DNA from: Manganibacter manganicus
GTDB lineage: Bacteria > Pseudomonadota > Alphaproteobacteria > Rhizobiales > Rhizobiaceae
Direction: 5' to 3'
DNA length: 64,000 nucleotides
NCBI RefSeq assembly: GCF_002075885.1
Contig: NZ_MDET01000005.1
Location: forward strand, 62,001-126,000
The first letter of the stretch is position 1. Every line of letters starts with the position of its first letter. The notes under the pieces are model-generated. The model was not told the origin of the DNA. It was given only the letters and a program-made list of their open reading frames with translations, and did not search any database. Below are positions 9,287 through 17,604 of the stretch, piece by piece. A program made the translations under genes and the position numbers.

Positions 9287-9679
9287 TTAGAGAGTTGCGA
9301 TGGCTTCGATTTCTACTTGGAAGCCATAATGCAATTCGGGCGTGGGGACGACGGATCTGGCTGGCCTATGTTCGCCAAAGAAGTCTTTGTAGGCGGCATT
9401 GATCTCGTCCCACTTCGCAATATCGGAGACGTATACTGTCACCTTCACGACCCGATTGAGATTGGTTCCCGCTGCCTCAAGCACGGCTTTGACGTTGTTC
9501 AGGCTCTGCATGGTTTGCTCGGCGGCGGTGCCATCGTTGTTTGCCTTCGTTTTGGGATCGATAGGCAGCTGACCAGAAACGAAAACCAAATCGCCAGTTT
9601 TCCATCCTTGCTCATAATGACCAGCAGGGACGGGTGCATTTGACGAGAATATTTTCTTCATTCCAGATTGTGTCTTCAT
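9287..9679 (-). CDS. RidA/YjgF-family enamine/imine deaminase
   Basis: A 130-residue Rid protein with an AAAGGA site about 9 bp before the ATG. GDLVFVSGQLPIDPKT (29-44) and the active-site segment EHRPARSVVPTPEL, with the conserved Arg, are Rid-family marks. RidA proteins hydrolyse enamine/imine intermediates such as 2-aminoacrylate made by PLP dehydratases and lyases. That role fits the PLP enzyme two genes downstream in the same leftward run (45-bp gap to the hydrolase gene). Whether it belongs to the RidA or another Rid subgroup needs alignment. Confidence 0.85.
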   Translation of the reverse strand: MKTQSGMKKIFSSNAPVPAGHYEQGWKTGDLVFVSGQLPIDPKTKANNDGTAAEQTMQSLNNVKAVLEAAGTNLNRVVKVTVYVSDIAKWDEINAAYKDFFGEHRPARSVVPTPELHYGFQVEIEAIATL

Positions 9680-9905
9680 TCTCGAAGTCCTTTATTTAAC
9701 AAGTCACGGTCGATCCCGGATAATTTGGAGTTGTTGTTGTCGCGCTCACTGATTGCCGAACGCAGAATTGATGCGGCGCAGGACACTGGCAGGCGCCAAG
9801 GCTCGGGAACAAAGTAGATACCTTGCGGTGCTGGATTGTTGGGCGCTACGTATCCGGCGATCTGTATGTCATCCGACGCGCACCTTCCGGTGATTACCTA
9901 TTGGT

Positions 9906-10565
9906 TCACAGCGAACCTTTCTCGCGAATGACAGTAGCCGAGATGCCCTCGACAATCTTCACGTGGGACAGCAGCTCGACTTCTGCGTCGGGGAGGCGCC
10001 CCGCGAGCGTAAGGTCAACGATTCTGCGATGCTGATGAACGGCGCGTTGCATCCGCTTAATGTCTCGTGGCAGACGGTGCCGGATGGCTTCGACATAATC
10101 GATAATGCTGCGATAGGCGCGAGATAAAAGGGGATTGTTCGCGGACGCGATTAAGGCATTGTGGAACGCCGTATCCATGGCTTCCGCGCGGGTCAGGTCA
10201 CCTTCTTCGATCGCTATAGCGCCGCCGGCCAAGGGGACTGAAACTGCGGCCGCGAGTCTCTCCGGATCCTGACCTGCGGCAAGGCGCAAGGCGCCACATT
10301 CAAGAACTCCGCGCATAGCACACACTGACCGGATCATCTCCGACGTCAAAGAGACGACAAATGTTCCGCTCTGCGGACGAATTACGACCAAATCTGCAGC
10401 GGCGAGTCGCGACAACGCTTCGCGCACTGGGGTACGACTGATGCCCATCGCGGCGGCCAAGCTTCGGTCAGAGAGCCGTTCTCCGAAGGCGTAGCGCCCC
10501 TTGATAATGCCTTCGCGGATGAACGTCTCCGCATTCAGGCTCAAATTTTCCAATCTGTCTGTCAT
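9906..10565 (-). CDS. GntR-family transcriptional regulator (FadR/FCD subgroup)
   Basis: A 219-residue regulator with an N-terminal winged helix (about 10-75) reading ISRTPVREALSRLAAADLVV and GTFVVSL. A C-terminal all-helical FCD ligand domain follows, with AMDTAFHNALI and VHQHRRIVD contributing the conserved His residues that usually bind a metal and a carboxylate ligand. The first of two identical-architecture palindromes lies 5 bp before its ATG, leaving no room for a ribosome site, so autoregulation and perhaps a leaderless transcript are likely. It sits between the RidA run and the divergent TctC-TctAB transporter and probably controls both. Ligand unknown, likely a carboxylate. Confidence 0.88.
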   Translation of the reverse strand: MTDRLENLSLNAETFIREGIIKGRYAFGERLSDRSLAAAMGISRTPVREALSRLAAADLVVIRPQSGTFVVSLTSEMIRSVCAMRGVLECGALRLAAGQDPERLAAAVSVPLAGGAIAIEEGDLTRAEAMDTAFHNALIASANNPLLSRAYRSIIDYVEAIRHRLPRDIKRMQRAVHQHRRIVDLTLAGRLPDAEVELLSHVKIVEGISATVIREKGSL

Positions 10566-10570
10566 AAAAA

Positions 10571-10582
10571 CTGGAATACCAG
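10571..10582. promoter_or_regulatory. GntR operator palindrome CTGGAATACCAG
   Basis: A near-perfect palindrome (CTGG/CCAG arms) that resembles FadR-subgroup operators of the TGG-TA-CCA kind. It lies 5 bp upstream of the regulator ATG and is repeated 41 bp away. Confidence 0.7.
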
Positions 10583-10611
10583 ATTGACTGCTGCAGCGTC
10601 AAGAGGCATAA

Positions 10612-10623
10612 CTGGAATGCCAG
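10612..10623. promoter_or_regulatory. GntR operator palindrome CTGGAATGCCAG
   Basis: Second copy, with one base changed in the centre; flanking AA and AT are also shared. The 41-bp centre-to-centre spacing is about four helical turns, so two dimers would bind on one DNA face. It is 258 bp upstream of the TctC start. Confidence 0.7.
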
Positions 10624-10881
10624 ATGTTTTTCCTGTTCCTGCAGGAATGCCTTTTCGCGTGTCTAGGCCCAAGCCCAGACACGGAGTCCAAAACAAGGAG
10701 GGGTGACTTAGAAAACATCTCAAAAACACTGCGATGAGGTCTGCAGTGACGCTTGTTCGGCAGCTGAGAACGGCAGTTCAATCGACCGATGGCCTTCACG
10801 GCCTTTTGTAAAGCTTCCCGTATCCGCGTGATCGCAGCCCTGCCTGCTCAAAATCGAGCAAATTCAAAGGAGGAGAAAACC

Positions 10882-11835
10882 ATGAAAATCGCTCTTGCTT
10901 CCGTATTGCTGACCATTGCAACAACGGCCCCTCTGGCGGCGCAGTCGGTGAGCGACTTCCCGAACAAACCGATGACCTACATCATTCCCTTCAGCCCCGG
11001 CGGTGAATCCGATATTTCGTCGCGCTTCCAACAGTCGGAGTGGGAGGACGTCACAGGGGAGCAGGTGATCATACAGTACCAGCCCGGGGCCGGTGGCGCG
11101 CAGGCGTGGTCGCAACTCAACTCGTTGCCGGGTGACGGCTATTCGATCATGCAGATCATCATGCCGCACACGGTCTTGCAGCCACTCACTGGATCGGCCG
11201 GCTACGAGACCAAAGATCTCACGCCGGTCAACTACTTCCACTACACACCCGACGCAATCTTTGTGCGGAAGGAAAGCCAGTTTACGACACTGAAGCAGCT
11301 CGTGGACTATGCCGAGGCGAATCCGGGCTTGATTACTTTTGCGGGTTCGGGTTCGAACTCCTCGAACAACCTCGCCGCCATTCGCTTCGACGAGCAAGCC
11401 GGCGTGACAACGACCTACGTTCCCTTCTCAGGCTCCGGCCCTTCGATAACTGCCGTGCTCGGAGGATCCACGATGGCCGGTTTCAACTACGCGACCTCCG
11501 GTGTGAGCCAAGGCGACGCACTGCGGATGCTGGCTGTTGCCTCTGCCGAGCGTCTCCCGGCCTTTCCGGACGTGCCGACCTTTAAGGAGCTTGGATACGA
11601 CATCGTCGGCGGCGCGTACCGTGGTGTCGCCGTTCCCGCAGCCACACCAGAGGATCTGCGTCAACGAATTTCCGACATCGTTTCCGAGATCAACCGCCAA
11701 CCGGACTTCATCGAGAAGATGGAAGACGCGGGCTTTGTGCTGATCGATATCGGTTATGACAAGGTTCCCGAATTCGTCGCTGCGCGCATCGAAGAATATA
11801 CCGCCGGCGCTAAGGCGCTCGGACTCGTCAAGTGA
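10882..11835 (+). CDS. tctC: tripartite tricarboxylate transporter binding protein (TctC)
   Basis: A 317-residue periplasmic binding protein of the Bug/TctC family. ATG 10882 follows AAGGAGGAG by 6-7 bp and opens a signal peptide ending PLAAQS; the open frame extends 31 codons further but without a comparable ribosome site. It contains the Bug motifs YIIPFSPGGESD (about 34-45) and FAGSGSNSSNN, and DVPTFKELGYDIVGG near the C-terminus. Bug proteins bind di- and tricarboxylates or other small organic acids. It precedes the TctA-TctB fusion by 9 bp and is presumably under the adjacent GntR regulator. Confidence 0.92.
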   Translation: MKIALASVLLTIATTAPLAAQSVSDFPNKPMTYIIPFSPGGESDISSRFQQSEWEDVTGEQVIIQYQPGAGGAQAWSQLNSLPGDGYSIMQIIMPHTVLQPLTGSAGYETKDLTPVNYFHYTPDAIFVRKESQFTTLKQLVDYAEANPGLITFAGSGSNSSNNLAAIRFDEQAGVTTTYVPFSGSGPSITAVLGGSTMAGFNYATSGVSQGDALRMLAVASAERLPAFPDVPTFKELGYDIVGGAYRGVAVPAATPEDLRQRISDIVSEINRQPDFIEKMEDAGFVLIDIGYDKVPEFVAARIEEYTAGAKALGLVK

Positions 11836-11844
11836 GCGGAAAAG

Positions 11845-13857
11845 ATGGACATCTTCGGCTATCTTTTGGACGCTCTTACACCACTTAACCTCATCCTTGC
11901 GCTCGCTGGCGTGGCGCTGGGGACGGTGATTGGCGCGTTGCCTGGGCTCTCGGCAACCATGGCGGTTGCCGTGCTTGTCCCATTCACGTTCACCATGAAC
12001 CCGGCCGCCGGCCTCATTGCGCTCGGCGCGATTTACACCGGCGCTATATACGGGGGTGCCTTCGCGGCGATCCTAGTCAATACGCCAGGAACCCCGTCGT
12101 CGATCGCGACTACATTTGATGGCTTTCCGATGGCCAAGCGAGGTGACGGCGGTCTGGCGGTGTCCATCGCCACCATTGCCTCGGTGGTCGGCGGGATCGT
12201 TGGGGCGGTTGCGCTACTTCTGCTAGCACCGCCACTGGCGAAAGTCGCGCTCACATTCGGCCCGACTGAGTACTTCTGGCTTGCAGTCTTCGGCCTTACG
12301 CTTATCGCGGCCTTGTCGGTCGGCAATACAATCAAAGGGTTAATCGGGGCCTGCATTGGACTGTTTCTGTCGCTGATCGGCGTAGCCGTCGTGGGCGGGG
12401 ATATTCGCTATACGCTCGGGATGCAGCGATTTCTTGGTGGTATCGATCTGACTTCGGCCATCATCGGGTTTTATTGCATGCCGGTAATCTTGGATCTCGT
12501 CGCGACCGCCGAACCGCATCTCAAACCATCCGCTCAAGGAGGGCTTCGGTTGAGGGAGGGATTTGCGTTGACCACCAAGCGCAAGTTCCTATTACTGCGC
12601 TCGTCCGTGATAGGAACGGTGATAGGAATACTGCCCGGAGCCGGTGGTTCCATCGCCGGTCTGGTGTCCTATTCAGAGGCGCGGCGATCATCAAACGAGC
12701 CCAAGACGTTCGGCAAAGGCAATCCGGATGGGATTATCGCAACCGAGGCTGCGAACAACGCTACGGTTGGAGGAGGTTTCGTCCCGACGCTGGTTCTGGG
12801 CATCCCCGGCACCCCACCCGATGCGATCATCCTCGGCGCGCTACTCGTGCAAGGGATTAAGATCGGGCCGACGCTTTTCACCACGGATGCGCCTGTCGTC
12901 TACACCTTCATCTGGGGACTGCTCATCGCCACCCTACTCATGCTGCCGGTTGGTTTGCTGATCGGACGCTATGCTTATGCCTCCATCGTCAAGGTGCCCA
13001 AGGCAGTGCTTGCGCCTACGGTCGCCCTGCTCACAATCATCGGCTCCTTTGCGATTCACTCGAATGTGGAAGACGCTCAACTCATGGTCGGACTAGGCAT
13101 ACTCGCCTGGTTCCTGAGTCGCTATGGGTTCCAGCCGTCACCAATTGTCCTCGGTCTTGTTCTCGGGTCGATCGCAGAGCAGGGATTTGTTCAGACGTGG
13201 CTCATTGGCAATGCCTCAGGCCGCTTGCCCGAGATGTTCTTCGGCCGCCCTATCAGCATCGGGATCGTCGTCGCCGCACTAATCACTCTGGTCTTTCCCA
13301 TTTGGGCTGACTGGAAGGCCAAGCGACGCAAGCAACTGGAAGCCGTTCCTGCTTCCGACGACACCGACGCGTCGATCGATCCCGCGATAAAGATCCGCGA
13401 CATCGCAGCTGTGGCCTTCGCCGCAGGTTTTCTGGTGCTTGGGTTGGGGATCTGGATGGGGGCTTCCGAGATGTCGATGCTCGGCTCAGTTTTCCCTCGC
13501 ACGATTGCAGTTGCGCTCGGGATCTTCTCTCTGCTCTTAATCGTCCAAAACATACAGCGTCCGGTAGGCTTGGCAGGCCCGGCAGACCGAATCGTCTTAG
13601 CGCTCGACATGGGCGGCAATCGCCGCCTGCTGTTGGGTGCGGTCATGTTGTTATGGGTGTTTCTTGTGCCCATGATCGGCTTCTTGGTCACGAGCATAGC
13701 CGCCTTCATCACAATTACGGCAATTGCGAACTACGATCGCCCACCGCTGTCGACGTGGGTCGTCTGGATTGCTGCGGGAGCGGCGATTTGCACCGGATTC
13801 TGGTGGCTCATGGCAAACATCCTGCTGTTGCGTATGCCCGACGGACTACTTTTCTGA
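11845..13857 (+). CDS. tctA: TctA-TctB fusion, tripartite tricarboxylate transporter membrane protein
   Basis: A 670-residue membrane protein. Residues 1 to about 500 are TctA: multiple hydrophobic segments, with GALPGLSATMAVAVLVPFTF (about 31-50), TPGTPSSIATTFDG, GILPGAGGSIAGLVSY and LGIPGTPPDAIILGALLVQG. Residues about 515-670 have the four-helix pattern of TctB (SVFPRTIAVALGIFSLLLIV and later helices). TctA is normally about 500 residues with TctB encoded separately, so this is a fusion of both membrane subunits and no separate tctB exists here. The 9-bp gap to tctC implies an operon. Last gene before an unannotated gap and the integrase. Confidence 0.9.
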   Translation: MDIFGYLLDALTPLNLILALAGVALGTVIGALPGLSATMAVAVLVPFTFTMNPAAGLIALGAIYTGAIYGGAFAAILVNTPGTPSSIATTFDGFPMAKRGDGGLAVSIATIASVVGGIVGAVALLLLAPPLAKVALTFGPTEYFWLAVFGLTLIAALSVGNTIKGLIGACIGLFLSLIGVAVVGGDIRYTLGMQRFLGGIDLTSAIIGFYCMPVILDLVATAEPHLKPSAQGGLRLREGFALTTKRKFLLLRSSVIGTVIGILPGAGGSIAGLVSYSEARRSSNEPKTFGKGNPDGIIATEAANNATVGGGFVPTLVLGIPGTPPDAIILGALLVQGIKIGPTLFTTDAPVVYTFIWGLLIATLLMLPVGLLIGRYAYASIVKVPKAVLAPTVALLTIIGSFAIHSNVEDAQLMVGLGILAWFLSRYGFQPSPIVLGLVLGSIAEQGFVQTWLIGNASGRLPEMFFGRPISIGIVVAALITLVFPIWADWKAKRRKQLEAVPASDDTDASIDPAIKIRDIAAVAFAAGFLVLGLGIWMGASEMSMLGSVFPRTIAVALGIFSLLLIVQNIQRPVGLAGPADRIVLALDMGGNRRLLLGAVMLLWVFLVPMIGFLVTSIAAFITITAIANYDRPPLSTWVVWIAAGAAICTGFWWLMANILLLRMPDGLLF

Positions 13858-14189
13858 ATCGATATAAACAGTGAATAAGCGCAATCAGGAAATCGCCACC
13901 ATCGGCGGCGATAGGATCGGCGCAGGATTCGAGATGGAGGGCGACTGCTACCGGATGGCTCAAAGCTGCTCCCGGCAGAAAAGCGAATCTGACCGGCGTC
14001 AATTGGGCCCATCAGGACCAAATCGACGCCGATGCTCGTTGGCTACAAGGACAGCGCGCTCGCCAAGGTCCGCAGATGTCCGCAATAGCGGGCTGTTGCG
14101 CCGTCCGTGACTGGTTAGGGCCTCGAATTCGACAAGGATGCTGTTATCAATCAGCACTGACTCCGGCAACCAATATGTGTCTCTTGATC
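13858..14189. other. 332-bp gap, no gene recognised
   Basis: Lies between the transporter and the integrase. A 64-codon minus frame (13999-14193) beginning MRSRDTYW and overlapping the integrase end by 4 bp has no recognisable domain. It may be decayed island DNA. Confidence 0.4.
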
Positions 14190-15260
14190 TCATGCGTTGC
14201 CAATTGCGAGGTCCAGCCCGCCCCAGTCTGCGTATTTATCTCCAGATTCGCGAATGTGGGTGTAGCGCTTGAGGCTAACCCAGGACCTATGACCGCTGAC
14301 TGCCGCCACATGAGGGATGTTCCAGCCCATCTCAAATAGACGGGAAATGCCCTCGTGCCGTAGATCGTGGAAGTGCAGATCATCGATGCCAAGCAGCTTG
14401 CACGCCCGGGTAAAATTCGCCGTTATGGCGTCGGCCGAGTAGGGGAAGATCTCCGCCCTATTCTTGGGCATGCTTTCAATGACTCGAATGGCTTCGACCG
14501 TAAGGTCGACCCACGTGTCATTCCCGATCTTCTCACCAGGGTGCTTCATGTCGCGCACGAGCACGCGCTTGTGCTGCTTCTGGTAGTCGTCCCAAGCGAT
14601 TTGCGTGATTTCAGTTTGTCGCCGGGTCGAGAAGAGCGCGAACGCGACGACCTTGTGCATTGGCATAGCTTGGGGGGTCCTTTTGCGCCGTTCAACATAG
14701 TGAGCCAGCAGCTTGTCGAGTTCTTCGAGAGTCGGTCGCCGATTGCGCTGAACGGATCGCGAAATGATGCCCATACGGCGTGCGACCGTAATCGCATCTT
14801 TCATCTCCCGATCATCCAGCCGGTAGTCCCACATCGGCCGCGCGATAGCGAATATCGCGGCGAGATGGCTGGCATAGTTGCCCACTGTCTGGGGCTGGCT
14901 CGTCAGCGATTGAAGAAACTCGATGATGTCTCTCGACTTGATGGTGGAGCAGGGCATATCGGCTATCGCGTAGTTCTTGATCGCTCTGAGCACTTGTGCC
15001 TTCGTCCGACCGATCTCCTTTATGGACTCTTGGGTGTATCTGTCGATGGCCTTGGCTAATGTCGGATCTGCCGCCTTGATTTCGTCGATGGCGCCTAGCT
15101 TTGCGAGCTCACGCTCCCTCTTTTTCATCCAAGCCGCCGCGGCTGGACGTCTGTCAAAAGTCTCCGTCTCATGATAGGTTGCGCCATCCCGCATAACCCG
15201 CACTCGCGCCATGTAGCCGACGCTGCCATCTTTGCGCTTGCGCGCGGTAATTGTGCCCAT
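14190..15260 (-). CDS. int: tyrosine-recombinase integrase of a dusA-targeting island
   Basis: A 356-residue phage-type integrase. An N-terminal arm-binding region (1-60) is followed by a core-binding SAM-like domain (about 65-165) and a catalytic domain. Catalytic residues are all visible: Arg214 in STRRQTEI, His298 and Arg301 in FHDLRHEG, His324 in SGHRSWVSL, and Tyr333 in KRYTH. It is divergent from dusA with the start 112 bp away. Integrases of elements that insert in the 5' end of dusA sit in exactly this position, so it most likely inserted the accessory block to its left. It appears intact. Confidence 0.93.
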   Translation of the reverse strand: MGTITARKRKDGSVGYMARVRVMRDGATYHETETFDRRPAAAAWMKKRERELAKLGAIDEIKAADPTLAKAIDRYTQESIKEIGRTKAQVLRAIKNYAIADMPCSTIKSRDIIEFLQSLTSQPQTVGNYASHLAAIFAIARPMWDYRLDDREMKDAITVARRMGIISRSVQRNRRPTLEELDKLLAHYVERRKRTPQAMPMHKVVAFALFSTRRQTEITQIAWDDYQKQHKRVLVRDMKHPGEKIGNDTWVDLTVEAIRVIESMPKNRAEIFPYSADAITANFTRACKLLGIDDLHFHDLRHEGISRLFEMGWNIPHVAAVSGHRSWVSLKRYTHIRESGDKYADWGGLDLAIGNA

Positions 15261-15272
15261 TATCGCTTCCTC

Positions 15273-15342
15273 ATTTGGTACACGGGGATTCTATTTGGTA
15301 CATTGTGCCAAGTCCAGCTCCGAAACCGGCGGATTTGGTACA
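15273..15342 (+). repeat. three direct repeats ATTTGGTACA at the int-dusA junction
   Basis: Identical 10-bp copies start at 15273, 15293 and 15333, i.e. 20 and 40 bp apart, close to whole helical turns. They lie between the divergent integrase and dusA starts. The position and phasing fit integrase arm-type or excisionase sites; this function is inferred. Confidence 0.6.
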
Positions 15343-15371
15343 AAACGAGCGTGAACGAGACGGAGAAAAGA

Positions 15372-16397
15372 ATGCCACAAGAGCCTGATAAAAAAGGAAA
15401 AAGCAGATATTTCAAGGCTCCTGTTTTCGCCGTTGCGCCGATGATGGACTGGACTGACCGGCACTGTCGGTATTTCCATCGCCAGTTGACGCGCCATGCC
15501 TTGCTCTACACCGAAATGGTGGTTGCGGACGCTGTCATCCATGGGAAGCGCGAGCGTCTGCTGGGCTTTCATACAGCCGAGCATCCGGCCGCGTTACAGC
15601 TTGGTGGGTCCGGCCCACGGAAACTTGCCGAGGCAGCTCGGATCGGTGCCTGTTTCGGTTATGATGAGATCAATCTCAATGTCGGCTGTCCGTCCGACCG
15701 GGTGCAGTCAGGGACATTCGGCGCCTGCCTGATGAAAACGCCGGGTCTGGTAGCCGAATGCGTTGCCGCCATGAAGATGGCGGTCGAGATCCCGGTCACG
15801 GTCAAATGCCGCATCGGGGTTGACGATCAGGACCCGGAGGAGGCGCTGGACAGGCTCGCGCGGGCGGTTTTCGAGGCTGGGGCCGATGCGCTGTGGGTCC
15901 ACGCCCGCAAGGCGTGGCTGCAAGGACTCAGCCCAAAGGAGAACCGCGATATTCCGCCGCTCGATTACGGACGAGTGTATAGGCTCAAGCAAAAATACCC
16001 AAATAGATTCATCGGATTAAACGGCGGTATCCAATCCATCGATGAAGGGCTGGAGCATCGCCGGCATGTCGATGGCGTGATGCTTGGCCGCGCCGCCTAT
16101 CATATGCCTGGTATCCTCGCCGGTGTCGATACAGCGTTCTATGGAGAGCCTTCCGTCGCCCTCGATCTTTCTCGCGTCATCGACACGATGGCCGATTACG
16201 CCGGATGTCATATTGCGGATGGCGGAAGACTTGGCCATGTGACGCGCCATATGGTTGGATTGTTCCATGGCATGCCGGGCGCGCGGCGCTGGCGGCAAGT
16301 CCTCTCCACCAATGCCGCCAAACCAGGCGCGGGGCCGGAGGTCCTGCATGCGGCCTTTGCTGCGCTCGATTTCGACACCGCGGAGGTTGCGGCCTGA
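15372..16397 (+). CDS. dusA: tRNA-dihydrouridine(20/20a) synthase DusA
   Basis: A 341-residue FMN-dependent tRNA dihydrouridine synthase that reduces U20/U20a in the D-loop. The N-terminal VAPMMDWTDRHCR block is the DusA signature. NLNVGCPSDRVQSG contains the catalytic Cys, and FIGLNGGIQS and GVMLGRAAYHMP form the FMN phosphate site. ATG 15372 follows GGAG by 7 bp; an in-frame GTG at 15351 is an alternative. The upstream DNA is probably contributed by the integrated element, which may have replaced the native promoter and the first codons. Confidence 0.95.
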   Translation: MPQEPDKKGKSRYFKAPVFAVAPMMDWTDRHCRYFHRQLTRHALLYTEMVVADAVIHGKRERLLGFHTAEHPAALQLGGSGPRKLAEAARIGACFGYDEINLNVGCPSDRVQSGTFGACLMKTPGLVAECVAAMKMAVEIPVTVKCRIGVDDQDPEEALDRLARAVFEAGADALWVHARKAWLQGLSPKENRDIPPLDYGRVYRLKQKYPNRFIGLNGGIQSIDEGLEHRRHVDGVMLGRAAYHMPGILAGVDTAFYGEPSVALDLSRVIDTMADYAGCHIADGGRLGHVTRHMVGLFHGMPGARRWRQVLSTNAAKPGAGPEVLHAAFAALDFDTAEVAA

Positions 16398-16465
16398 ATG
16401 TAGCCAGAGTATCGGACCGAAAAGTCGTTATCGCTTTCGGATTATTCCGGTGCTCCATCAAAGTG

Positions 16466-16509
16466 TTAGAGCGTCCTTTGTGCATTCAATTGAACGCACG
16501 GCGCTCTAA
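16466..16509. repeat. palindromic REP-like hairpin between convergent genes
   Basis: TTAGAGCG and CGCTCTAA arms enclose an inner inverted repeat with TTCAATTGAA at its centre. It lies between the 3' ends of dusA and the protease gene, so it could stop transcription in both directions. The agagcg/cgctct palindrome resembles dispersed repeats of rhizobial genomes, but other copies cannot be counted here. Confidence 0.5.
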
Positions 16510-16510
16510 A

Positions 16511-17215
16511 TCAATCACGCAGGATCATGCGGTCGCCGCGCACATCGAAGCCCGATAGCGAACCGATAAAATCCATGCCGAGCAGGCTGGTGCCCAGCGT
16601 TCCCGGTGCGGCGACAAGCACCGTCTTGTCGTGCCGCACGATCGCGCCGATGCCGATTTCGCTGACCCTGACGGCCGCCGCTTCGGTCCTGCCATTGGCC
16701 GTCGACACCGGCACCGTATAGCGAAGCTGATCGGGGTTGATGCCAACGGCGCGAGCGTCCGGGGCTGCGAGCACGGTTGACGTGGCGCCGGTGTCAACAA
16801 CAGCGCGGATCGGCTTGCCATTGACTTCTATGCGCGCTTCAAAATGGCCGTTATTCGCTTTGTCGAGCGCCACAGTCGCACGGCCGTCCTCGGTTCCGAG
16901 CGCCAAAGGACTGCCGGGAACGAGGCCGGCCGTCACCCGGCTTGCGAAGTCCTGCAATTCGTAGCGGTATTGATAGCCGGCAATCAGCACCAGCACGATC
17001 AATACCCAACCGCCGAACTGCCGCGCCATGCCGCCCATGGAGCGGTGGGAGCGAAGCAGGCCGGCGCCGATCACGACAGCGAACAGGCCGAGCCAGACGA
17101 GTTGGCTGAAATCATGATTTTCGATTCCGAATGTACTGCCGGCGGAATTGTTGAAAATCAACAGGATAGCCGTAGCTGCAATGATGGCGAGCAGAACCCA
17201 AAGCAGGCCGTTCAA
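16511..17215 (-). CDS. TIGR02281-type membrane-anchored retropepsin-like aspartic protease
   Basis: A 234-residue protein with hydrophobic segments near residues 3-25, 37-50 and 70-82, then a periplasmic domain. VNGKPIRAVVDTGATSTVLA carries the single catalytic Asp of the clan AA retroviral-type fold, and LLGMDFIGSL is the C-terminal family block. Such single-lobe proteases act as dimers; physiological substrates in alphaproteobacteria are unknown. Its start overlaps the end of the upstream DUF1289 gene by 4 bp, indicating coupled translation. It converges on dusA across a strong palindrome. Confidence 0.85.
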   Translation of the reverse strand: MNGLLWVLLAIIAATAILLIFNNSAGSTFGIENHDFSQLVWLGLFAVVIGAGLLRSHRSMGGMARQFGGWVLIVLVLIAGYQYRYELQDFASRVTAGLVPGSPLALGTEDGRATVALDKANNGHFEARIEVNGKPIRAVVDTGATSTVLAAPDARAVGINPDQLRYTVPVSTANGRTEAAAVRVSEIGIGAIVRHDKTVLVAAPGTLGTSLLGMDFIGSLSGFDVRGDRMILRD

Positions 17216-17451
17216 GATCCGATGACCTCGCCGCGTTCGCGCGCCATGCGGGCACGGCGGGTCTCGCGGCGCGGCTTGCGCTCGACGGTTTCCAGCCGCG
17301 CCGGCAACTCGGCCATGATGGTCCTGCGCGTTTCAGAAGTCATGTCCAGCCAGCCGGAAATCTCATCGCGCGTGCGGCCGCAGCCGAAGCAATAGCCCGT
17401 TTTCATGTCGATGGAGCAGACAAGAATGCAAGGAGATTCAATGGCTGTCAT
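17212..17451 (-). CDS. DUF1289 domain protein
   Basis: A 79-residue small protein with the DUF1289 pattern SPCILVCSIDMKTGYCFGCGRT. Four closely spaced Cys could bind a metal or an Fe-S centre, followed by the DEISGWLDMT block. The C-terminal 25 residues are Arg-rich. Function is not established for the family. It overlaps the protease gene by 4 bp and both read leftward; cobT is divergent. Confidence 0.85.
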   Translation of the reverse strand: MTAIESPCILVCSIDMKTGYCFGCGRTRDEISGWLDMTSETRRTIMAELPARLETVERKPRRETRRARMARERGEVIGS

Positions 17452-17604
17452 GGTATTTGTTCCGCGTTACCTTCCACATGGTGCAACTTGAATGGCAATG
17501 CAAGCCTGCCCAAAATCGCCGCAGGCTTGGCCAGGGACGCCATTGCGATTGTCTCGACGGTAGCGGGCAGTTATTGCGCTAATAACAACCAGATGGATGA
17601 TATC

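Larger units (their letters stand above)
1..15342. mobile_element. putative integrative element / genomic island inserted at dusA (right part)
   Basis: The block from the left edge to the int-dusA junction carries catabolic and transport genes, two dead IS fragments and a terminal integrase next to dusA. dusA is a known target of integrative elements that enter at its 5' end. The left boundary and its att repeat are outside the window or were not recognised, so the extent is inferred. Confidence 0.6.

Noticed and set aside
13986..15450. Left att copy of dusA inside the window
   Set aside because: Only a 9-bp match (CTGACCGGC) to the dusA 5' end was seen, which is expected by chance.
17452..17604. 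Cobalamin riboswitch before cobT
   Set aside because: The space is about 150 bp and no B12-box-like core was recognised.
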